Of a stretch of DNA of 64,000 nt, positions 47,230 through 58,681 are shown in pieces (the first letter of the stretch is position 1; every line of letters starts with the position of its first letter). The stretch is from Stereum hirsutum FP-91666 SS1 (taxonomy: Eukaryota > Basidiomycota > Agaricomycetes > Russulales > Stereaceae): the NCBI RefSeq assembly GCF_000264905.1, contig NW_006763140.1:1498702-1562701 (forward strand), in the 5' to 3' direction. The notes under the pieces are model-generated. The model saw nothing but the letters and a program-made list of their open reading frames with translations. It made no database searches and was not told the DNA's origin. The position numbers were made by a program, and so were the translations under genes.

Positions 47230-47288
47230 GGTCTCGAGAGAGCTCGGAGAAAAAGGCTCGAGAAAATTGTTGGAGTGTTCATGTTCTT

Positions 47289-47295
47289 TTTTATA
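47289..47295 (-). promoter_or_regulatory. TATA box of the inverted amidase promoter
   Basis: TATAAAA on the minus strand, about 60 bp upstream of the inverted ATG. The equivalent box of copy 2 is at 51586-51592. Surrounding sequence is also conserved between the two promoters. Confidence 0.65.
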
Positions 47296-48122
47296 TGCCC
47301 AGTGTGCTTGTGTGTATAGGGATTTCAGATAGGGGAAACCTCTATCAGCATTTACATGACTGTCGGTCCAAGGTGGATGACAGCAGAGCGAAAGATAAGG
47401 ACGCAAAAATATGAACCGGCGAGAGCTCGTAAAACGGAACAACGGAAGAGAGAGCCGCTCGACGTGCTCGGCCCTGCTCGGTCTGGTGAGCAGCGTTGCT
47501 TACTGTAATGAGCAGCTTCGGCGTGAGTGCGCTCAGGGAGGCACGAGTTCCTGCCCCACGGCCAAAGGACATCGTATGAAATCGATCAGGGGGTCGACTG
47601 TGGGTTCCTGGCTGTCGAACGGACGAGTATAAAGTTCTCAATACTTGGCACAGTTGATACCTTCAAGCTCGAGTCTCAAGAAGCGACGGGGAGGTCAGTA
47701 CCAATCGCTAGACTACTGGTAAGGTTGATTGTATCATGACGACTCAGCAAGTGCTAACCAACTTCGATCGTCCGCGAAAAGGAGCCTATTACTTGTTCGC
47801 TGCTTGTACATGAACTGGCGAATGTGTCGAGACCAACTGGACTGACAAGCACGCGGCATTTCGCGGCAAAAGGAAAAAGAGTACCGTGCCAGTGCTTTCG
47901 CCCTGTCATCGTCTGAACATCATGCATCATGGCCGGCGGCCTCTTCTCGAGGCCAAGCCGATGATGGCTGTCGTCGCGAGCGCGCTGTATCGTCCCATCC
48001 TGCTTGACTGTCCGAAGAGGAAGCATCGGGCTAATATCACGATATTAATGTGAGCTAATAAACCCTACAGTGTTAGAAGTGATAGCTTCAACACGTACAA
48101 TGAGCAGAAAGCACAATTAGCG

Positions 48123-51100
48123 CTCGAGGACGTTGACCATCGGAAACAGCTCGTTCTTCGTCCCTGCCGAACCTGTGGCGTCGCTCCCTGGTGCGCCGCT
48201 CGTAGCGGAGATTGTGCCGTTCACCGTGTTTGCGAGTACAGGGAATGGATCGTTAACGGACGAGACTCTGGCGCAGACGGTGGGAGAGTGGGATGCGAGT
48301 GATGATGTCTTTGACAGTAACTTCTTGCAAGGTATGTTTCGTGACGCCACAATTCGTCGTGTCGGGGGGCTGATATTGATGTATTTATTTCTTGCGTTGT
48401 GTTGCAGCTGTTCTGATCCAGGGTTCAAGTTCCGGATCTGCACATGTGTCTTCGTCTGCGTTCTCGTTCTTCAGCGAGCAAGGAACGCAAGTAGTCTTGA
48501 CTTCCGGCAAAGTTACGACGGACCGCAGCTCTCCTATCTCTACGAAACACATCGGAACAACTTCCGTACGTCGATGATTTGCATTCATAGCCCAGGAGGA
48601 AATGATTTTCTCATCAAGTATATGTATCTATAAATAAACAGCTCGCACCGGGCCCGTACATCTTGGCAAGAGATGCTACAGGGAGTCCCGCGGTGTATAC
48701 ACCTCTTCGTCTGCATTTCGACGTCACGCAGGTAAGCTATGCGCTGCACACAGATGCTCTTTTCCACTAGCATTGACGTTATACTGGTGGTATTCGTTGG
48801 ACCGGATTTGTAGAGCTTCTTCAAGTCTGTCACTGCAAAATCCGATGGCTCGTTTGCCGTCGTCTCTGCCTCCCTTGATACCGACTCATCGCCTTATATC
48901 GGAGTTCCTTCCAAGGTCTATGCCGCATCGAAGAACAAGACCGAGTTACCATTGGCAGGCGTTCGTGTTAGCGTGAAAGATATTTACTACTGTAAGTCTT
49001 TGGACATGAATCAGGATACGAGCAATCGTTGTCCGCTGACCTATCTATATTATTTTCTACGTAATTGTGCTCGTTGGTTTCACAGTGAAGGGCCTGAAAA
49101 CGAGCGCAGGAAACCGCCACTTCTACTCGCTTTATCCTCCGAGGAACGCGACTGGACCGGCCGTATCGAAACTCATGGACCTTGGAGCACATATCGTCGG
49201 TACGACGAAGACGGTCCAGTTCGCGAATGGGGATCGCGCTACTGTTGTTAGTACTCTCTTCTTACTTTTACGGATCTTTCCCCTCTGGAGACATATACTG
49301 AGTACCTTATTGAAATTCCTTACTTCGCTTCGCAGGACTGGGTCGATTACCATGCTCCGTTCGTCCTTCGCGGTGATGGAAACAGGGAGCCTTCAGGATC
49401 GTCGACTGGTGCTGGTGCGGGAGTTTCTGCGCTTGACTTCGTCGATGTTGGTATTGGGTCTGGTATGTGGTCGCTCAGTAGCGTATTTGTCTGATCTCGG
49501 GAGTTCTGACAACATTCGTATTTATATGAATACAGACACGGGAGGGAGTATCCGTGGCCCGTCGGGTGTTAATGGACTTTACGGTATTCGACCGAGTGTC
49601 GGGGCGATCAGCTTGGATGAAGTCGTCCCTCTCAATGTGCGTAGTTTGCTGTAGCAGAATGATACATACATACATCAGGACTAACGTTCGATGGTTGACT
49701 TATTTTCAGGACGTGCTTGATACAGGAGGCTTCGTAAGTCTCACCATCCTCTGTATTCTATCCCTGAAACCAGGCCTAATCACCGCGACGGTCTTCCTCT
49801 TTTTACTACTAAATGTCAGATCGCTCGCGACCCAAACCTCTTCGCTACCTTCGGAAAATCATGGTACAGCGGCTCGTTCGACTCCTACTCCTCCTTCCCC
49901 ACGAAAATGTTCGTCTCGTCCGAGTTCGAATCCGTCTCCGACGCCGCTTTTGCCCTCTATTCCGATTTCTTCGATAAGGTGAAGGGGTACTTGGGTGCGG
50001 AAGTGACGTCGAATTTCAGTATTCCGGGATATTGGAACGAGACATCGGATGTTGGGGTGCCGTTGACTACGTTGCTCAATACGGTGCGTTGTGACCTCTA
50101 TCCCTCTGCTCTGTAGCGATAGCTTCCAATGCTAGAAGTTGGTTGGCTGATATGACTTTGGTGTGGGGTGGGTGGGACAGACGTATGCCACGATGGTAGC
50201 TTACCATCAGTGGACCGTCGTCGGCCAACCGTTCTTCTCCGACTTTGCAGCTGCGAACGAGGGGAGGAACCCGCATATTAATCCCGCTGTACTTGCTCGA
50301 TGGCAGTGAGTAACTCGTCCCGGGGCCCTACATGCATATTTACTGATGAAAAAAATTGTCTATCTGTGTTATGCTAGGTACGGTGAATCCCAGGGAGCAG
50401 ACGGGTATGCTGCTGCCCTGATCGAGCGGGAGACGTTCGAGAATTGGACGTCTAGTCAGCTTGTGAGTTTATCCATCCATTCATCTCTAGAAGTGATTGG
50501 ACTCTGAACGATATTTGTTCTTGACCTTGTTCAGTTCAAGGAAGACGCGGAGTCTTGCTCCGATAGCCTCTTTTTCTACCCGTACGTCTCGCTTTCTCTT
50601 CTCCTACAGCCGAAGTGGTCATTAACTCAGTTTATTCGTTTTGGTAGCCAAAATGCGGGTGACTATACAAGCCGAGAGGTCTACTACCCATCAATGTACG
50701 TCTACCTCCGCCCGAACCTTATATTCCTTATGGCACGAGCCTAACTAAACCTTCCTCGCGTCATGATAGTGCTGCTCCGCCTTTCGGATACTCGAGCGGA
50801 AGGCTGGCTGTGCATGGTCGGTCGCCTGATATGGTTGTTCCTAGTGAGTCTCCCTCTGCCCTCTCTCTCTCACCTCCACCACGCCCACCGCACATAACAC
50901 TTGCTCGTCACGGCGAAATCGAACCCTAACTAATCAACGATTTTCGTCATCACGCCTCGAACGCGAACAGTCGGCCAAGTCCCCTACCACTCCAATATCA
51001 CAGGCATCACCGAACAACTCCCAGTGACGGTCAGCATCGTCACGCGGAGAGGTTGCGATTTTGTGTTGTTCGATCTGTTGGAGGGCCTCGCGGCGAAGGG

Positions 51101-51140
51101 GATCGTGCAGACTGTGAAGACGGGGAGGACGGCGTTTTAG
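48123..51140 (+). pseudogene. secreted amidase-signature protein, copy 1, lacking start, signal peptide and promoter
   Basis: Everything but the first exon part of an amidase-signature (AS) enzyme. It begins [18 protein letters not shown]... in frame with the inverted exon, and all further exons join cleanly to GRTAF, stop 51138-51140. The AS triad is present: Lys in [10 protein letters not shown], the cis-Ser in [15 protein letters not shown], and the nucleophile in [15 protein letters not shown] enzymes hydrolyse amides or related C-N bonds. No stop or frameshift is seen in the body, so the damage is only the inversion. Highly similar to copy 2 (51656) with the same introns. It could be expressed only from a new promoter and start. 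An assembly error would give the same picture. Confidence 0.82.
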
Positions 51141-51655
51141 AGTCGATAGATGCGTAGATTGGGATGAGGGGAAGGGAGGCAGACTCGACTCGGAGGGGAT
51201 ATGATATACTTAATGATGTGACGCTTGGTAGAAATGAAGTTAATGTTCGATGTCTGTCGAGTGTGGCCCCCGGTTGTGCCAGTGTTCAATCAATCTGGTT
51301 TAGACTATGTTTGAGCCTATGTGGTTGATTCGCCCCTAATAAGGAATTAAGGATTGATTGCGCTAGTTTATGTTAGATCTAACATGAGTAGTCCGTTGAA
51401 GAATTATTTGATTTTGACTGATTCATGAGAGGACTCCGGTGCCACATAACGTTATAAGTAAGTCAGCGGCCGCGGGCCTCTTGTCAGTCCCTTTCCATAT
51501 TGTATCCACCTTCAACAAGAGTTACAGCATGCTCTTGCTGATAGAAGCTTCTCCTATCTTCAATCCCTGCACACACATCCGTGCATATAAAAGACGAACA
51601 TGCTCACCTTGACTTCCTCGAGCCTTCTCCTCCGAGTCCTCTCAGCGAGATGACC
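51141..51655. other. intergenic between tandem amidase copies
   Basis: 3' flank of copy 1 and promoter of copy 2. The last 120 bp resemble the inverted promoter at 47230-47340. Confidence 0.6.
51586..51592 (+). promoter_or_regulatory. TATA box of amidase copy 2
   Basis: TATAAAA, 64-70 bp upstream of the ATG at 51656. Confidence 0.65.
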
Positions 51656-54600
51656 ATGGCTTGCCGTCGTACTACGCTGGCTCTCGTCGCGGTGCTCTCT
51701 GCAGGCTTCTTCGCTCGTAATGATCTAGGGCTCGTTCTTGCTGCTCCTGCTCGTCGGGATATGGTCGCGTGGACTCCAATTGAGGTCTCGAGGACGTTGA
51801 CCATCGGAAATAGCTCGTTCTACGTCCCTGCCGAACCTGTGGCGTCGCTCCCTGGTGCGCCGCTCGTGGCAGAGATTGTGCCGTTCACCGTGTTTGCGAG
51901 TACTGGGAATGGATCGTTGACGGAGGAGACTCTAGCGCAGACGGTGGGAGAGTGGGATGCGAGTGATGATGTCTTTGACAGTAATTTCTTGCAAGGTATG
52001 ATTCGTGACGCCACATTCCGACGTGCTAGGGGGGCTGATATTGATGTATTCATCTCTTGCGCTGTGTTGCAGCTGTTATGATCCAGGGTTCAAGTTCCGG
52101 ATCTGCACATGTGTCTTCGTCTGCGTTCTCGTTCTTCAGCGAGCACGGAACACAAGTAGTCTTGACGTCCGGCAAAGTCACCACGGAGAGCAGCCCTCTC
52201 ATCCCCACGAAAAACATCGGATCGGCTTCTGTACGTTGCACATCTCTTCATTCCTTATATTATCCCCAATCCCGTTCACTTCCTAACACTTGTTGAAAAC
52301 AGCTCGCACCAGGCCCGTACATCTTGGCAAGAGACGCCACAGGGAGTCCTGCGGTCTATACACCCCTCCGTCTGCACTTCGACGTCACACAAGTGCGTTA
52401 CCCGACTCCTCCTCACCGCTCATACTTACAGATATCGTGGTGGATTCATAGAGTTTCTTCAAGTCCGTCACGCCGAAATCCGATGGCTCCTTCGTCGTCG
52501 TCTCCGCCTCCCTCGACACCGACTCGTCGCCCTACATCGGCGTTCCCTCGAAGATATACGCCATGTCGAAGAACAAGACCGAGGCGCCTTTGGCGGGCGT
52601 TAGGGTTAGCGTGAAGGATATTTATTACCGTGAGCACTCCTTCAAGTTTCTCCCATCCAGTTCAAGTACCTGGGAGGCTCTTTCCGCTGACTCGATGGAT
52701 GGTCTACAGTGAAAGGCCTGAAAGCGAGCGCAGGGAATCGACATTTCTACTCGCTCTACCCGCCGAGGAACGCGACGGGACCGGCTGTATCGAAGCTCAT
52801 GGACCTCGGGGCACATATCGTCGGGACGACGAAGACGGTGCAGTTCGCGAATGGGGATCGGGCGACTGCCGTACGTACCCCACACCCCTCCCTCTCGAGT
52901 CCTTTGCCCCTCGCTCCGAATAATGCAATTTTTTTTGCTGAGTATTGGAATGGGGATTGGGGTCGTATGTATGTAGGATTGGGTCGACTATCACGCGCCG
53001 TTCGTCCTCCGTGGAGACGGGAACGCGGAACCGTCGGGCTCGTCGACAGGTGCGGGGGCGGGGGTGTCTGCGCTTGATTTTATCGATGTGGGTATCGGGT
53101 CTGGTACGTCGCTCTCTCTCTCCCTTCCTCTCTCCCTCCCCCTCTCGCTCTCTCTACAATCTGGCGATTTTCCTCCCGTATGTTGATATGTTGTGATTTG
53201 TGATTACTTATTGAAGATACGGGAGGAAGCATTCGGGGCCCGGCGGGTGTGAATGGGCTGTATGGGATTCGACCGAGTGTGGGGGCGATCAGCTTGGACG
53301 ATGTGATGCCTTTGAACGTGCGTTAGTATTTCTCCGTTTCGTCAGATTCTGTTCTGACGTCCATCAATGTATGCAGGACGTGCTCGACACAGCCGGTTTC
53401 GTGAGTCGTACATATCTTTCTTCACAGCACCCCTTCTCCGTCTTGCTAACGGACCTAAATGTTATACCAGCTCGCCCGCGACCCACACCTCTTCGCCACC
53501 TTCGGCAAATCATGGTACAGCTCCAGCCCCTCCCTCTCCTCCTCCTCCTCATACACGTCCTTCCCCACCCGCCTTCTCCTCTCGTCCGAGTTCGAAAGCG
53601 TTTCAGAGGACGCTAGGGCCGTTTATGATGATTTCTTCGATAAAGTGGGGGAGTATTTGGGTGCGGAGGTGAGGGATGTTGATGTGTTGGGGTATTGGAA
53701 TGAGACGGCGGGGGTGGAGATTGGGGTGGGGTTGGATGTGTGGGTTAACACGGTTCGTTGATGGCCACTTTGTGTACTGGGACGGTGTGAGGCTGATTGT
53801 GTGGTGGATAGACATACGCGGTGATGGTGGCCTACCACCAATGGACCGTCCTCGGGCAACCTTTCTTCGCGGATTTCGCGGCGGCGAACGAGGGGCGCAA
53901 ACCGCATATCAACCCGGCCGTGCTGGCGAGATGGCAGTGCGTATTCAGCCTCCTCCGAGTCTAATGTCTTCGTCTGCATACTGAACGATGATGTGTTCCG
54001 TTGGTAGGTGGGGCGAAGCACAGGGCGCGGATGGGTACGCCACGGCGTTGCATGAACGGGAAACGTTCGAGGATTGGGTGTCTGGGACGTTTGTGAGCCT
54101 TTCATTTTCATCCCTTTACTATTCCTCCCTCCCAACGTGCACCACTTTAATTTTACTATCTCGTCACAATGTGGACGAATGCGATTGACGGCTGGACTGG
54201 CCGAACAGTTTCACGAGGACGCACGATCGTGCTCTGATAGTCTCTTTTTCTACCCGTACGTCCTGCGTGCACCGTGAGTGGGTGTGTGTGAGAGAGAGAC
54301 TGACCGCCGAATCATCGACCTATGTACAGACAAAACGCGGGTGCGTACACTAGTCGGGAGGTCTATTATCCGAATGCGTACGTCCGCCTCTATCTATTCC
54401 ATACCATCCCTCTCGCCACGCCATTTGTGGCTCTAGCTAACTGAACCGACTTGTGTGGACGTGTGGATAGTGGGACACCGCCGTTTGGGTGGTGGAGTGG
54501 ACATATCGGGGATTTGGGAAGGTCGCCGGATATGGTCGTTCCGAGTGCGTTATACCTTCCTTACCTCTCCGTTCCTCCTAATGAATAAAATAAACTGACG

Positions 54601-54787
54601 TGCCATCATACCCACAGTCGGCCAAATCCCGTTCAACTCCACCATCACGGGAAAAACGGAACAGTTGCCTGTGACGGTGAGTATAGTAGCGCGAAGGGGC
54701 TGCGATTTTATGTTGTTGGATTTGTTGGAGGGGCTTGCGGAGAGGGGGATCGTGCGGAGTGTGAAGACGGGGAGGGAGGCGTTTTGA
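51656..54787 (+). CDS. secreted amidase-signature protein, copy 2 (intact)
   Basis: A secreted member of the amidase-signature family. An in-frame ATG also lies at 51650, but copy 1 shares only the one at 51656, which starts [20 protein letters not shown], a signal peptide. About fifteen exons join in frame. Order: a beta-rich N-terminal part ([30 protein letters not shown]), [21 protein letters not shown], then the AS core with Lys in VSVKDIYY, cis-Ser in [12 protein letters not shown], nucleophile Ser in [13 protein letters not shown]. Then [22 protein letters not shown] and the end [22 protein letters not shown]. The extra N-terminal region before the AS core is found in fungal extracellular members. 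Substrate unknown. Its tandem partner is broken, so this is probably the working copy. Confidence 0.88.
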
Positions 54788-54950
54788 TGTGGGTGGGGAG
54801 GTTACTTTTGATTGTAAAGCCTGCGAGCCTGATGGATGGAATGAATAGAAGCAAGAAGGGTGCATGCATAAGTTACATCGGGTAGTGTGAAGTATGTGTA
54901 GAGTAGAGGTGGAATGATGAAGCATAAGTAGACAAGCAAGTGTGGCGGGG

Positions 54951-55864
54951 CTACCGGACCCAAGTCGAGATGAGCTCCTCGTGCAGGTTAAAGTACCTAG
55001 CATACCAATGAGCATCCGTGCCTTTCAAGAACAGAAAAGAACGCACTGCAGAATCTTTCCCTCCCGTCTACAGTTCCCCTCCCCACCCTGCTCCCACCTC
55101 ACGATCCACCGTCCAAGCACATTCCCAGCCTTATCCATCGTCTCCGCCACGGTCTCTTCGCTCCCGGGTACAGGCACGCCGCTCCCCCCCGCCCGCTCCA
55201 TCTCCTCCTTCGGCAACTGGACCATGTCGGCGAGCTCCCATTTCGCAAAGGGACGGTCGGTGTCGGCGATGAAGGCGGGGTCGTAGATACGGGTGATGCG
55301 GGGCTGGAGGAACATGTTGAGCGTGGTGAGCTCGAGGACGCTTCCGCCCGCCACTGGGTCCGCCTCTGTCACTGTTCCTGACCCTGCGGAAGGACTGGGT
55401 GGTGGTGGCATGCGATGGATGGCGGTGACGTAGGATTTTCCGACCCATGCGACGAGTGCGGTAGGGATAGAAGATGCGCCGAGGGTGATGCCGACGAGGA
55501 TGAGGCGGACGGAGAAGGGGAGGGAGGATTCGACGAGGAAGAAGAAGGGGGAGATTGTGGCGGAGAGGGCGAGGGAGGAGAGAGAGAAGAGTTTGAGGCG
55601 GCGGTAGGTCATCGCGAGGGGGCCTTGGTAGATGATGTAGGGGTCGGTTGGGGAGGCGTCGGGGGCATGGCGCGAGTTTGTGTGTGTTGGCGGTGGGGTT
55701 TGTGTGGTGGTGGGATTTGTGGAGGATACGTCGGAAGGATCAAGAAGTATTCTCGAGGTGGAGAAGAGATGTGCACGGAGGCGGAGAGAGAGGCCACAGG
55801 ACGTGCGAGACAGCGGCAGAGGACGAGCAGAGCAGAGGAGCGAGCGAGCGCAGAGCCTGTTCAT
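54951..55864 (-). CDS. TMEM70/TMEM186-family mitochondrial inner-membrane protein
   Basis: A mitochondrial protein of the TMEM70/TMEM186/TMEM223 family, whose animal members help assemble respiratory complexes. The start at 55864 gives an Arg- and Ser-rich, acid-free presequence (MNRLCARSLLCSARPLPLSRTSC). The family core follows: YIIYQGPLAMTYRRLKLFSLSSLALSATISPFFF, a second hydrophobic stretch (VRLILVGITLGASSIPTALVAWVGKSYVTAI), then LELTTLNMFLQPRITRIY. Near the end, GKILQ is joined by a 52-bp intron to YFNLHEELISTWVR, the usual end of the family; reading through the intron would give a different tail. The stop is at 54951-54953. Two membrane helices. Head-to-head with the gene at 56182. Confidence 0.82.
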
Positions 55865-56181
55865 CGTCGTTGAGCACAGAAGTGGCGAGCGGCGCGTGCG
55901 CTCGGCAGCTGCAACGCGCGATCGGTGGCTGAGTGTTGCCGGCGCCTTGGCCCCTCCAAAGCGCTCTCCTCTTCTCTACATTATGATGGCCATACACAGC
56001 AATATTTCTTCTCGCTATAGTCGACTGTCGAGAAGAGGCGGTGACGTGAGTCGGTCAGGTCGACTGCTCGATGATGTCTCCATCATGCGAATGTCAATTA
56101 CTCCCTCCGCCTAACCTTTAGCGCTCTCACCTCTATTTATACCCCGCGTTCTCTGCCCGAATATCCCTCGCTACCCTCCCC
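55865..56181. promoter_or_regulatory. divergent promoter
   Basis: A 317-bp shared promoter of the TMEM70-family gene and the membrane-protein gene. CTATTTATA (about 56130) is TATA-like for the plus-strand gene. Confidence 0.45.
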
Positions 56182-57716
56182 ATGTCCATCCGTGAGCTTC
56201 CTTCCATATCTCAGATACAAGTCTCTAATTCTTCCTAGTCGTCAGTCCCCGCGCCTCTCGCGCACCGACCACAACCGAACCTCCATCCTCCGCCTATGCA
56301 TCAGGAGCCCAGTCTCCTACCGCCAACACCCCCAGCACTAATACCTCCAGCGCTACCCGTCGGTCCGTCAAAGTCACCTTCGACGGCACCCGCGTCCTCA
56401 CCTCGCCTGTCGATGATCCCGACCTGGACATTGTAGACAACGCACGGAATGAACATGAGAGTAGTGGTGCTGCTGACGGAGGAGGTAATGGTGGAGGACA
56501 AGTTGCAAGGCCTGTGAGACACAGTACGTTGTGATTCGCTGTATTCCTGCGGAATAAGATTATTGAGTTTTCACTGCCAGCGACCCAGCAGGACCAGGAT
56601 AAAGCGGACGAAGCAGCACGGAAGAAAGCCATGAAAGATCTCGTCCAGAGCTGGATGGACCGACTCCAACTCATCTCCTTACTCGTAATCACCCTTCTCT
56701 TCTATCACTCCTGAACGTTTTCATATTGACACTGGTTGTGCAGACGACGTTCTTCGCAGGCATGGAAGCCCAGCTCATCAGCGCCTCCGCGCCCACCGGC
56801 GACGGCCCCGTCGACAAAATCACACAAACAGCCAACGCAGCTATCATCGGCTCTCTCGTCGTCCATAGCTACGCCGGTGCGCATTCACATTCTCCCTCTC
56901 AATCCCCTTCCGTTCCCTTCCGTTCCCTTCTCCAGCTCATCCTAATCCCAACCCCCCAGCGATCGTATCCTTCCTCGCGGCCTTCGCCCTCGTCCGGTAC
57001 AAACTCAAAGAAGCAAAACGCGAAGAAGCCCAGACCGAAGTCTCTGCCTCCCATCCCGATCCCGACGCTGACGCCGACGCCCCTTCAGAAGGCGAAGGTG
57101 AACGCGACCCCCCATTCGCTTACAATTCATCCACGGACGCAGAAGCCCAGTCCCGTCCGCCAGGTATGAGTTTGGGTGGTGGGGGAGGCCCGATACAGGG
57201 TATACGGAACGTGCTACATCATTGGCATGAGAAACAGAGCGCATATCCACATGTGACGCCGGATCCTACACCGCGGAATACCTTGAACGGCAACGGAAAC
57301 GGTGTCGCGAACACAAAGACCGACTCGACCACAAACGAAAAGGAGAAGAAACGCCCTAACCTCCTCGACGCTCTCTCCTCCCAACTCTCCCCTTCCCCTC
57401 CCCCTCCCCCGCCCATCCCACCTCCTCCAACAATCCCGCCCCCGCCCCCGCCTTGACCGCCCCCGCCTTGCCCGACATCTTCTCCACCGACCCCCACCTC
57501 GAACAAGTCGGCCCCGGTTTCCGAACCCGCCAACCTCCCACAGCCCTCCTCGAACGCGCCTACGTCCTCAGCATCTTCATGACCGCCGCCGGGTTCGTGC
57601 TCGCTATCGTTGGCATCGTGTGTTATGCGTGGGCGAGTCAGCCGGGGAGTGTGGCTTGGGTGGCGACGGTGGGGTGTGCGGTTTGTGCGTTGGGGGCGGG
57701 GGGGATTATGATTTGA
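56182..57716 (+). CDS. multi-pass membrane protein with a frame break in a C-rich tract
   Basis: An unnamed basidiomycete membrane protein. Exons: 56182-56191, 56239-56523, then ATTQQDQDKADEAARKKAMK..., a helix pair around TTFFAGMEAQLISA...AAIIGSLVVHSYAAIVSFLAAFALV, and a long acidic, Gly/Asn/Pro-rich loop (HPDPDADADAPSEGEGERD). The loop frame ends at a TGA (57454-57456) inside a run of C-rich codons. In another frame, sequence without stops after 57360 continues as PDIFSTDPHLEQVGPGFRTRQPPTALLERAYVLSIFMTAAGFVLAIVG... with two more helices to a stop at 57714-57716. No GT lies between 57360 and 57450, so splicing cannot explain the change; a one-base indel can. Either a base-call error or a true mutation. 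Confidence 0.65.
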
Positions 57717-58681
57717 TTTGATTGGGGGGGTTGAGGGGATGTTGATACCTCGGTTGAGGATACGATACCTTATTGTTGTACTTAACGCTTTATATATATG
57801 TCTTGCATCGACACGGGTACGGACTAATAAATATTGATATCACACACATAACTTACAGTCAGACCACAAGCAAACAACCGTGTATACCCGAACTCAAATA
57901 TATACCTCTGTCCTATCCATCTCTAGCCACAGGTGAGGACCGTGGACGTGAAATACGTGCAGACTATGATATACTCTCTCCCCCCGTCTCACCCCCATCT
58001 CTGGCGTTACAAACCTACCTACCTACCTACCTATAGCTACTTACACAGGATGGTAAGACACAAACTGTACTGAACACTGAAAAAACAGACCGACCGACAC
58101 TCGACACCCCGACGTGCGATGCGTGCAAAATGCGGAGGATGCGCATAAGGTAATAAAAACACAGACACAGATGAGAATGAGAATGAGAAACAGAACAGAA
58201 CGGGAACGCAGAGGGCAATGGGAACGCAGATGAAGAAGAAGAAGAACGAGGGCAAAGAGACTAGGAAAAAAAAGTACGGGGCAAAAGGACAACAAGAAGT
58301 CGAAGGTAAAGAAGAAAGAAGAAACAGAAGGAATAACGAACGAAGCGACGGAAAGCGGATGCGGTCGACGATCTCGGATGCGGCAATAATAACAAGATGA
58401 TGACGGAAACCGAGGCAGACGAGACATGCATGCGAGTGTATGAGAGGGAGCAAGAATGTGAGATGGACGTCACGGGCAGGCGGGGAAAGGAAGTGGGCGG
58501 GGGGTAAACGACGTGTAGCGGTGTATTAGCTGCGACGATAGGTAATACCAGGAAGGACAATAAAAAGAGGACAAACAGACAGACCAGCGGAGACGACGGG
58601 CGAGTCTATGGCAGAAGCAACGAAGAATGTAACGCAGAAAGTAGAAGAGGATAGAGATAGGGAAATGGAAACGGAAAGAAA
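57717..58681. other. convergent 3' flanks with purine-rich tract
   Basis: Region between the membrane-protein gene and eIF4G. Contains (CCTA)n at about 58013-58033 and a purine-rich plus strand at 58120-58680. Open frames in this composition (minus 58037-58453) have no recognisable domain. Confidence 0.5.
58013..58033. repeat. tetranucleotide microsatellite
   Basis: Five tandem CTAC/CCTA units. Confidence 0.7.

Larger units (their letters stand above)
47099..48122. other. 1,024-bp inverted segment
   Basis: Contains the inverted signal-peptide exon and promoter of amidase copy 1. Compared with copy 2, homology ends at ...GAGGT on one side and resumes at CTCGAGG on the other with no base lost, the sign of a clean inversion. 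Beyond the promoter, 47350-48122 holds no recognised gene. Confidence 0.8.

Noticed and set aside
8713..54787. A secondary-metabolite cluster built from SDR, monooxygenase, aminotransferase-fold and amidase genes
   Set aside because: They are far apart, mixed with housekeeping genes, and no core synthase (PKS, NRPS, terpene cyclase) is present.
58037..58453. 138-codon minus-strand frame rich in Phe/Leu/Ser
   Set aside because: Complement of a purine-rich 3' flank; composition artefact, overlapping frames equally open.
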